The translations under genes were made by a program, and so were the position numbers. 6,717 bases of DNA from Planctomycetaceae bacterium (GTDB lineage Bacteria; Planctomycetota; UBA1135; GCA-002686595), in the NCBI GenBank assembly GCA_013360535.1, contig JABWBL010000190.1, positions 1 to 6,717 on the forward strand, given 5' to 3'. Positions within the stretch are counted from its first letter, which is position 1. Every line of letters starts with the position of its first letter. A model generated the notes under the pieces. It had not been told where the DNA came from and did not search any database. It saw nothing but the letters and a program-made list of their open reading frames with translations. Below are positions 1 through 6,400 of the stretch, in pieces.

Positions 1-79
1 GGAAGGAGCCCTCGCCGAACCCCGAGTCGGGAACAACACAAACCAACAGTACGGCCTTGACGAGGTGAGCCCCTCTCAT
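1..79 (-). other. Unassigned edge segment; possible 5' end of a leftward gene
   Basis: This segment is too short to assign. Reading leftward, an ATG at 79-77 opens a frame that stays open to the window edge (26 codons). It starts MRGAHLVKAVLLVCVV, which looks like a basic n-region followed by a hydrophobic core, as in an export signal. Against it, no Shine-Dalgarno sequence precedes the ATG, third-position G/C is lower than in the neighbouring genes, and the palindrome at 83-174 would occupy the leader. Reading rightward, frame 3 is open from the edge to a TGA at 66-68 and could be the tail of a gene converging on the one ending at 222. The sequence shown does not decide between these. Confidence 0.2.
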
Positions 80-82
80 GGA

Positions 83-174
83 AGCCAGAGCAATTTTTTT
101 CTGCAAACCGGGGCCTGCGTCGACGGCGACGCCGTCGATGCAGGCCCCGGTTTGCAGAAAAAATTGCTCTGGCT
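83..174. repeat. Near-perfect 92-nt palindrome (long hairpin)
   Basis: The left arm 84-118 and right arm 140-173 are reverse complements except for one extra T in the left arm (seven T at 94-100 against six A at 158-163). Bases 83 and 174 also pair. The centre continues the pairing: 119-120 with 138-139 (one G-U on the plus strand), then CGACGGC at 121-127 with GCCGTCG at 131-137, around the 3-nt loop GAC. This gives about 44 pairs with one bulge. It lies 47 nt beyond the stop of the leftward gene at 222, so it should be the first strong structure in that transcript's 3' end. It is not a textbook intrinsic terminator: in both directions the T tract is in the 5' arm and an A tract follows the GC-rich core. 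It may act as a terminator, transcript-stabilising hairpin, RNase III substrate or DNA cruciform; that is inference. Confidence 0.9.
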
Positions 175-221
175 CGGTATTCCGGCTCGGGCTCGCGATT
201 TCGCGTTGCCGAAGCGCTCGG

Positions 222-2027
222 CTACTGCATGCGCCAGTCCGCGCCGACTTCGCCGGGCTTGAACCACAGCGGCAGGTTGAACGCGAAGCCCTTGTTCGAC
301 ACGCGCACCCAGCAGTTGAGCGAGAGCGTGACGAGCGTGCCGTCCTCTTCCGTGCGCTTCTTCAGGCCGCCGGCGTCGATCGTCACCGGCCGCTTGGCCG
401 CGACGGCGGTCGCCTTCGGCGCGGCCGGGCGCGCGTAGTCGAAGTTCGGCGCCACGATCCAGGCCGCGGGCGTTCCGTCCGGGGCGTAGAAGATGAGCGT
501 GTCCTTGGTCGGGTCGAAGCCTTCCGGCACCTTGAACTCGGCCATCTTGCGGACGACCGGCTCCTCGGGCTTGCCCGGTTCCTGCGAGACCTTTTTCTCA
601 TCCTTGGGCTTCTCGTCCTTGCCCTTCTCCTCAGGCTTGGGCAGCGGGCCCTTGCCGCGGAAGCTGACGCAGTAGGTGCCCTTCTTGAGCGCCGGTTCGA
701 CCATGTCGCGCGTGGTCGAGAGGATGCCGACGGGCACGGGGCCCTTCGCGTGCGACATGTCCTCGAGCGCGCTGACCGCGGTCGCCTCGATGTCGACGGC
801 GGGGACGAAGGTGATGTAGTCGTAGCCCGTGATGATCCTGTAGCCGGGGAGCGCCGTCGCGGGCTGGCCCTCGGCGAGCACGGTAGTCGCGGTGCCGGGC
901 TCGCTCGTCCAGCGGTCGATGGCGAAGGCCTTCGAGCCGTCGAACTGCGCGGCCAGCGGGCGGCGCTCGACGGGGAAGTCGTCGCGCAGGATCGCGGTCG
1001 ACAGGTCGAGGCCCGGGGTCGCGCTCGAGGCGCAGCGGAAGCCGACGCTGTCGGTGGACTCGAAGCGCTCGGTGCCGCGGCGCGTGGTGAGGCGCGCGAC
1101 GAGGATGCTCTGCTGGAAGCAGCCGCCGACGACGACGCGCTGGTTGGGGTCCCAGCGGGTCAGGCCGTTGATGTCACGGGCCTGCTTGCCGTTGCCGACG
1201 GTGAGCTTGAGGTCCTTGTAGCCGGGGAAGGGCGAGAACGGCGACGAGGTCCATTCCCAGACGTTGCCGCACAGGTCGTAGATGCCCTCCGCGGTCTTGC
1301 CGCCGGGCTGGCTGGCGACCTTGAAGGGCTCGGCGGGGCGGACTTCCTTGCCGTTGAGCTTGATCTCCTGCGTGACGGCGTTGGTCGTGACCGCCGTGTC
1401 GTTGCCCCAGGGATAGAGCGAGTCGGTGCGGCCGCGGCCGGCGCGCTGGAACTCGAACTCGCTCATCGGGCGCAGGCCGGCCCAGCGGCAGTAGGCGAGA
1501 ACGTCCGCGTAGTCGACGTAGACCACCGGCAGCGTGTCCTTGCCCTTGGGGATCTCCCACGGCTTGCCTTCCCAGTTCTTGCGCCACCATTCCGAGCGCA
1601 CGAACTTCTGCTTCTCCGGAACCGGACGGCCCTCGGCCTTGGCCTTGGCGGCCTCCTCGCCCTGCTTGCGCAGGAACTCGCCGCTGGCGTCGTCGATGAC
1701 CTTCTCGGCCCAGTGCTCGGGCGGGCGAGCGCCAGTCGCGCGCACGAAGGCGGCGTACTGCTCGTTGGTCACCTCGCTGACCATCAGGAAGAAGTCCTCG
1801 ATGCGCACGTCGTGCTGCGGCGTCTCGCGGGCGAGGTTGCCGAACAGGGTCTCGTTGGTCTTGCCGATGTCCTCGACGTACTTGACCGGCGAGCCGATCT
1901 TGGTCGAGCCACCTTCGACGAGGACCATGCCCGGCGGGGGCTGGACCTTGCCCTTCTGGAGGAGCACCGGCTCGGCGCAGGCGAGGACGGCGGTCAGGGA
2001 GACGAACGGCAGGGACGCGGTGAGCAT
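222..2027 (-). CDS. Exported FGE/SUMF1-like (EgtB/PvdO superfamily) protein without FGE cysteines
   Basis: This encodes 601 residues. The ATG at 2027-2025 is chosen because an AAGG lies 8 nt upstream and the next residues (MLTASLPFVSLTAVLACAEP) form an export signal. LAC at 15-17 could be a degenerate lipobox, but the n-region has no basic residue. Residues ~31-335 are an FGE-sulfatase/SUMF1 domain: GMVLVEGGSTKIGS (33-46), VSEVTNEQYAAFV (83-95), LPVVYVDYADVLAYCRWAG (166-184), YPWGND (205-210), GIYDLCGNVWEWTSS (248-262) and SVGFRCA (327-333). True FGE activates type I sulfatases by oxidising a Cys to formylglycine with two copper-binding cysteines. Here the segment after GG (301-302) is CFQQSILVAR, with Q and A at those positions, so FGE activity is unlikely. 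A charged insertion (~100-160), rich in K, E and R, splits the domain. Residues ~336-601 are beta-rich, match no family I recognise, and contain a Lys/Glu/Pro linker (~458-490). Role unknown, probably envelope or periplasmic. The stop is TAG at 224-222. Confidence 0.88.
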   Translation of the reverse strand: MLTASLPFVSLTAVLACAEPVLLQKGKVQPPPGMVLVEGGSTKIGSPVKYVEDIGKTNETLFGNLARETPQHDVRIEDFFLMVSEVTNEQYAAFVRATGARPPEHWAEKVIDDASGEFLRKQGEEAAKAKAEGRPVPEKQKFVRSEWWRKNWEGKPWEIPKGKDTLPVVYVDYADVLAYCRWAGLRPMSEFEFQRAGRGRTDSLYPWGNDTAVTTNAVTQEIKLNGKEVRPAEPFKVASQPGGKTAEGIYDLCGNVWEWTSSPFSPFPGYKDLKLTVGNGKQARDINGLTRWDPNQRVVVGGCFQQSILVARLTTRRGTERFESTDSVGFRCASSATPGLDLSTAILRDDFPVERRPLAAQFDGSKAFAIDRWTSEPGTATTVLAEGQPATALPGYRIITGYDYITFVPAVDIEATAVSALEDMSHAKGPVPVGILSTTRDMVEPALKKGTYCVSFRGKGPLPKPEEKGKDEKPKDEKKVSQEPGKPEEPVVRKMAEFKVPEGFDPTKDTLIFYAPDGTPAAWIVAPNFDYARPAAPKATAVAAKRPVTIDAGGLKKRTEEDGTLVTLSLNCWVRVSNKGFAFNLPLWFKPGEVGADWRMQ

Positions 2028-2066
2028 GCGGGTTGCCTTCGGCGGGCGCGGAGGGGAAAGGGCCGT

Positions 2067-2080
2067 CGCCCCGCGGGGCG
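2067..2080. promoter_or_regulatory. 14-bp perfect palindrome in the divergent promoter region
   Basis: CGCCCCGCGGGGCG equals its own reverse complement. It lies 40-53 bp upstream of the leftward ATG at 2027 and downstream of the candidate promoter at 2123-2150, so it would be in the 5' leader or act as an operator for a dimeric regulator. A GC-only palindrome can arise by chance in DNA this rich in GC. No regulator is encoded nearby. Confidence 0.25.
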
Positions 2081-2122
2081 TTCCGGCGGCGGATCCATGG
2101 GGTCTAGATCCGAAGGGGCAGG

Positions 2123-2150
2123 ATGTTACACGCCGCGTTCCGACGCGCAA
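2123..2150 (-). promoter_or_regulatory. Candidate sigma70-like promoter for the FGE-like gene
   Basis: Read leftward, TTGCGC (2150-2145) and TAACAT (2128-2123) are separated by 16 bp. They match the -35 and -10 consensus at 3 of 6 and 4 of 6 positions. A TG dinucleotide sits directly before the -10. Transcription would start near 2116, giving a leader of about 90 nt that includes the palindrome at 2067-2080. This AT-containing patch stands out from the very GC-rich spacer, but the match is modest and sigma specificity in this lineage is unknown. Confidence 0.3.
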
Positions 2151-2247
2151 CGGAGGCCGGAGGCCGCTCGAAGGCCTCGGAAGGCGTCCGCGCGGGGCCT
2201 GCGGGCGGGATTCGGACGGGCTCGGAGCGCGAAGGGGGTCGAGCGAG

Positions 2248-2253
2248 TAAAAC
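2248..2253 (+). promoter_or_regulatory. Possible -10 element for a near-leaderless pseudouridine synthase mRNA
   Basis: TAAAAC matches TATAAT at 4 of 6 positions and is the only AT-rich patch just upstream of the rightward ATG at 2263. A -10 here would place the transcript start at about 2260-2263, virtually at the start codon. No Shine-Dalgarno sequence is visible in the 20 nt before that ATG, which agrees with a leaderless or very short-leader transcript. No clear -35 is seen. The call is weak. Confidence 0.15.
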
Positions 2254-2262
2254 CTCTGCCCC

Positions 2263-3246
2263 ATGAACCCGCCGGCCGGTCCCTTTTCCGTGGGCAGCAC
2301 CCACACCGTCACCCTGCCCGACACGCTGGCGGGGCTGCGCATCGACCGCGTGCTGGCCGAGCTCGTCCCGGACCTGTCGCGCTCCCATTGGAAGGAGCTG
2401 TTCGAGGCGGGGCTCGTGCTGGTCAACGGCACGCCGTGCGCGCGGCCCTCGACTGCGGTCGAAGGTGGCGAGCAGGTCCAGTTCACGGTCGCCGAGCGCG
2501 CCAAGCACCGCACCGAGGTCGGTGATCCGGCGGCGCTGCGCGTGTTGCACGAGGACGAGGCGCTGATCGTGATCGACAAGCCGGCCGGGATGCTCGCGCA
2601 CCCGACCGACGTGCGCAGCGGCGGCACCGTGTCGGACCTGGCGGTCCAGCGCTTTGGCCCCTTGCCGACGCTGCAGGGCGAGGACCGGCCCGGCATCGTG
2701 CACCGGCTCGACGTCGGCACGAGCGGGGTGATGGTGCTCGCGCGCACGCAGGCGGCGTTCGAGAGCCTGCTCGAGCAGTTCCGCGAGCGCCGCGTCGAGA
2801 AGACCTATCGCGCGCTCGTGTTCGGCGTGCCACGCTTCGACACGGGCTGGATCGACGCGCCGCTGGAGCGCGACAGCGGCGACTCGAGCCGCATGGTGGT
2901 CGTCAAGCCGGGTCAGGGGCGCGAGGCGCAGACCTACTACACGGTCGAGCGTCGTTTTCGCGGCATTTCGCTGATCGCCGCGCAGCCCAAGACCGGCCGC
3001 ACGCACCAGATCCGCGTCCACCTGACGCACGCCGGCATGCCGCTCGTCGGCGACAAGCTCTACAAGCGCCGCGGCGGCCCGCCGATGAAGCTGCCCGCCG
3101 ACACGCCGGTTCCCACGCGCCAGTGCCTGCACGCGGCCGAGCTCTCGTTCGTCCACCCGACGAGCGGCGAGCGCGTCAAGTTCACGGCGCCGCTCGCGGA
3201 GGACTTCGCCGCGATGCTCGCGTGGACCGAGAAAAATCTCGGCTGA
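2263..3246 (+). CDS. RluA/RluD-family 23S rRNA pseudouridine synthase
   Basis: This encodes 327 residues, close to E. coli RluC and RluD. Such enzymes isomerise specific uridines of large-subunit rRNA to pseudouridine in the cytoplasm. An N-terminal S4 RNA-binding domain spans ~24-80 (GLRIDRVLAEL, then LVLVNGTPC). The catalytic domain begins at IVIDKPAGMLAHP (102-114). Motif HRLDVGTSGVMVLART (147-162) carries the invariant catalytic Asp at 150. YRALVFG (182-188) gives the conserved Tyr, and KTGRTHQIRVHL (243-254) is the family's C-terminal active-site motif, followed by MPLVGDKLY (259-267). All key residues are present, so it should be active. The S4 domain and length favour a RluD or RluC type over RluA, but the target uridine cannot be read from sequence. 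The ATG at 2263 has no evident ribosome binding site but leaves the usual short lead before S4. It is divergent from the FGE-like gene and convergent with the modular-protein gene, so it is probably monocistronic. The stop is TGA. Confidence 0.96.
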   Translation: MNPPAGPFSVGSTHTVTLPDTLAGLRIDRVLAELVPDLSRSHWKELFEAGLVLVNGTPCARPSTAVEGGEQVQFTVAERAKHRTEVGDPAALRVLHEDEALIVIDKPAGMLAHPTDVRSGGTVSDLAVQRFGPLPTLQGEDRPGIVHRLDVGTSGVMVLARTQAAFESLLEQFRERRVEKTYRALVFGVPRFDTGWIDAPLERDSGDSSRMVVVKPGQGREAQTYYTVERRFRGISLIAAQPKTGRTHQIRVHLTHAGMPLVGDKLYKRRGGPPMKLPADTPVPTRQCLHAAELSFVHPTSGERVKFTAPLAEDFAAMLAWTEKNLG

Positions 3247-3267
3247 GCGAACCGCCAGGGGTTCCGC

Positions 3268-3330
3268 CGTCCGACGCCGCGAGGCGACGGCGCAACCAGC
3301 ATCCTGAGAGCGAGGGTTCCTCCCGAGATC
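3268..3330. repeat. 63-bp direct repeat, copy A
   Basis: It is identical over 63 bp to 3362-3424 (offset 94). Weaker similarity continues about 8 bp to the left, where the differences are all transitions, and about 4 bp to the right. Within it CCGACGCC (3271-3278) pairs with GGCGACGG (3283-3290) around a GCGA tetraloop, with one A-A mismatch. A second short stem pairs GAGG (3312-3315) with CCTC (3319-3322). It starts 21 nt after the stop of the pseudouridine synthase gene. Confidence 0.95.
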
Positions 3331-3333
3331 CCA

Positions 3334-3359
3334 GAGACCGTGAAGTCTCTCACGGTCTC
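3334..3359. terminator. Hairpin between the repeats; candidate bidirectional terminator
   Basis: GAGACCGTGA (3334-3343) and TCACGGTCTC (3350-3359) are a perfect 10-bp inverted repeat with a 6-nt loop. It lies midway between two convergent stop codons (3246 and 3425), where a shared terminator is expected. No T tract follows it on either strand, so it is not a canonical intrinsic terminator. It could instead be a structural core of the repeat element. Confidence 0.4.
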
Positions 3360-3361
3360 GT

Positions 3362-3424
3362 CGTCCGACGCCGCGAGGCGACGGCGCAACCAGCATCCTG
3401 AGAGCGAGGGTTCCTCCCGAGATC
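3362..3424. repeat. 63-bp direct repeat, copy B
   Basis: This is the exact second copy of 3268-3330, separated from it by a 31-bp spacer that carries the 3334-3359 hairpin. Its right end is directly adjacent to the stop codon (3427-3425) of the leftward modular-protein gene, so it forms the first 63 nt of that gene's 3' untranslated region. The GCGA-capped stem recurs at 3365-3384. Perfect identity in non-coding DNA points to recent duplication, gene conversion or membership of an active dispersed repeat family. Confidence 0.95.
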
Positions 3425-6400
3425 TCAGTCGAGCTTGATGCGCATGTCGCGCTCCGCCTGTCCGGAGAGGTTGAGCGGCTTGGATTCGCTCTTGCCCTGA
3501 TCGTCGGTCGCGGTGACGCGGTACTTGCCCGGCGGCAGCGGCCCGATGCGGCGCTCGGTCGACGAGAAGCCGTCGGCGAACATCTGGCCGAAGGCCTCGG
3601 TGCTCATCAGGTTCGCGTATTCGCGGCCCGCGGAGTCGACGACGCTCACGCTCGCGCGCACGGTCTTGCCTTCCTTGTCCTCGACGGAGACCTTGAGCAT
3701 CGTGCCGGTCTCGAGCACGAGCTCGACCGTCGCCGGCTGGCCCGCGCGGGCGGCCACGGGCGCGCTGTCGCGCGACGAGAGCTCCTCGCGGCGCGCGATC
3801 AGCGTGTAGTTGCCCGGCGCGGCGCCGTCGAAGCGGAACTTGCCGTCGGCGTCGGTCGTGCACGACGACATCGGGTTGATCGTGCGGCCCTGGGCGTCGC
3901 GCACGAAGATCGAGGCGCCACCGGCGGGCTTGCCGTCGTTGCCACGAACCGTGCCTTCGATCGTGCAGGGCGCGTCGAGCTGCACGACGATGCCCTCGCG
4001 CACCTGGTTCTTCTCGAGCTGGATGCCGCTCACGAGCGCGGTGCCATGGCGCGCAGCCTGCCCGAAAAGCCCGGCAAAACCGCCGTTTCCGACGCGCAGC
4101 GTGTAGGTGCCCGGCCGCAGGTTCGCGAGCTCGAACGTGCCGTCCTCACGCGTCTCCTGGTTGCGGCCCATGTCGAACGAGAAGATCGAGGCGCGGCCCT
4201 CGCGCTCGAGCGTCAGCGAGACTCCGGCCGCCGGACCGCCGTCGGCGGCGAGCACACGGCCGCGCAGCGTGCCCGAGGGCAGCTCGAGGTCGAGCACGAG
4301 CTCGGGCACCTGCGGGATCGTCTCCTGGAACTCGACGCCGTCCTGGTCGCCCATGCGCTCGCCGACGATGAACGTGTAGTCGCCGGGCGCGTCGAGCGTG
4401 ATCGAGTACGTGCCGTCGGGCTGCACCTTGCCGGCCTTCATCGACGAGAGCATCGACTTGCCGTCGGCGAGCGCCATCACGAGGCCGCTCTTGAGCGCCT
4501 GCTCGCCCTGCGTGATGCGGCCGGACACGCGCACCGGGCTCGCGGGCGGCGCACCGAGCACGACCTGCGTCGTCTGGCCGTCGAACAGCTCGACCGGCGT
4601 CATCTTGAGCTGCGAGAAGACGGCCGCCATGTCCGGCTCCTCGTCCTCGCCCGCGGCTTGCGCGAGCTTGCCCATGTCGGGCATCGCCATCACGTTGTAC
4701 TTGCCCGGCGCGATGTGCTCGATCACGAAGCGCCCGGCCGCGTCGGACTGCGTGTTGCCGCCCATTCCGCCGCCGCCGCCGCCCATGAAGTTGCCGACCA
4801 TGATCTCGCGCCCGACATCGGGCTGGCCGGTCGAGTCGTAGATCACGCCCTCGAGGCGGCCGCCGACACGCAGCTGGATGCGCACGTCGACCAGGTCGCG
4901 GCCGGCATCGAGCGTGACGTCGACGTCGGCGCTCGGCGCCCAGCCCTCGGCGTCCGCGGTGAGCTTGCCGTTGCCGACGGGCAGGCCCTTGAGCGTGAAG
5001 CGGCCTTCGGCGTCGGTCTTGGTGTCGCTGCCGCCGCCGAACCCGAAGAAGCCGCCGCGCCGGCTCTCGCGCGAGTACTCGACCTCGGCCTCGGCCACCG
5101 GCTTGCCGGTGGGGTCGAGCACGACACCGCTGATCTCGCCCGCGCGCGCGAGCCGGAACTCGAGCGCCGGCGCGCCCGGAACCTGCACCTGCTGGGCCGC
5201 GCTCTCGGTGTACTCCCTGGCCTCGGCCTTGAGGTCGTAACTGCCCGGCTGGAGGTAGACGACGAAGCTGCCGTCCTCGCGGTTGCGGAAGCGCCGGTTC
5301 TCGCCGCCGCCGCCGAAGTTGAACGAGAAGTTGCCCATGCGGCCGCGGCCTTCGCCTTCGCCCTCGCCGCGCCGCTCCGCCGAGACCGAGAAGTCCTCGA
5401 GCGGCTTGCCCGCGGTGTCGAGCACGACCCCACGCACCGGCAGCGGTTCGACCAGCACGAGCTCGAAGGCGGTCGAGGACGGGCTCGCCGGTACTCCGGC
5501 CGTGTACGTCGCGTCGAAGCCCTCGATCTCGCGCTCGATGCTCGCCGACACCGCGACCTGGCTCGTCTCGATGCCGGAGACCGAGAACTCGCCGAGCTCG
5601 TTGGTCGTGATCGACTCGCGCTCGCCGCCGCCGAAGTTGCGCATCATGCGGCGCATGTTGCGCGCGTTCGGCGTCGCATCGTCGCCCGCCTCGGCTTCGA
5701 TCGGCCGCACGGTGACCTCGACCTCGGCCGCAGGCTTGCGGTCGGGCCACAGCACGATGCCCCGCACGGTGTAGCCGGTGCCAAGCGCGAGCCCGAGGTT
5801 CTCGACGAGCTGCCCCTCGGCGAGCTCGAGCTCGTCCCTGCGCGCCTCGACGTAGCCCTCGAGCGTCGCAACGAGCGCGCCCTTCCCGGCGCCGACGCCC
5901 TTGAGGTCGAAGCGGCCCTGCTCGTCGGTCTTGGTGTCGCGGCCCATGCCGTTGCGCATCCAGTTCATCGGGTTGCGCCCGGCCTCGATCTCGGCCGAGA
6001 CTTCGGCGCCGACCGCCGGCGAGCCGTCGGGCAGCGTGACGACGCCGCGCACGCGTGCGCCCAGGCGCAGCTCGAGCAGCTTGTCGATGCGCTGGCCCTC
6101 GCGTCCCTTCACGTCCATGTCGCTGAGCGGCACGAAGGACGGCGCGTCGAGGCCGATGAAGTAGTTCATGCCCGCGCGCAGGCCGCCGATCTCGAACGTG
6201 CGCTCGGGGGTGAGCCCGGCGCTGGTCGAGTGGCTCTGGCCGCTCATCGACCAGCCGGTGAGCTGCACGCGCACCTTGTCGAGCTCGGCCGCATCGAAGT
6301 CGGCGGGAAGGTTGGCGGGGAGCACGACCGCGCCCGCCAGCAAGGCGCCGAGCTTGGGCTCGAGGAAGGCCTCGGTCTGCGTGTCGAGCTTGTCGAGCCG

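Noticed and set aside
83..174. Terminal inverted repeats of an insertion sequence
   Set aside because: The arms are separated by only a short paired centre with no coding capacity, and I saw no flanking target duplication.
2091..2111. BamHI, NcoI and XbaI sites clustered at GGATCC/CCATGG/TCTAGA, suggesting cloning-vector sequence
   Set aside because: The flanks are continuous with the GC-rich native spacer and no further vector sequence is seen. The sites can arise by chance, and the GGATC/GATCC inverted repeat is short.
78..2525. 815-codon open frame on the plus strand opposite the FGE-like gene
   Set aside because: It is an antisense shadow of a GC-rich gene: Arg/Ala/Leu/Gly-dominated, no domain motifs, starting inside the palindrome and ending inside the pseudouridine synthase gene in another frame.
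2028..2747. Upstream extension of the FGE-like frame to 2747
   Set aside because: The extra 240 residues are mostly antisense to the pseudouridine synthase gene. The ATG at 2027 has an AAGG site and a signal-like start, which favours the shorter protein.
2104..3396. 430-codon leftward frame opposite the pseudouridine synthase gene
   Set aside because: It is an Arg/Ala/His-rich antisense shadow. Its start ATG lies within repeat copy B, next to a GGGAGGA by chance, and the same start occurs in copy A.
3268..3424. CRISPR-like repeat-spacer unit
   Set aside because: There are only two copies, the 63-bp repeat is too long, and the single 31-bp spacer is itself a palindromic hairpin. No cas genes are present.
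4146..5750. 534-codon leftward frame inside the giant gene
   Set aside because: It is a same-strand shadow in a different frame: Arg/Gly/Ala low complexity with no module motifs, while the true frame shows regular repeats.
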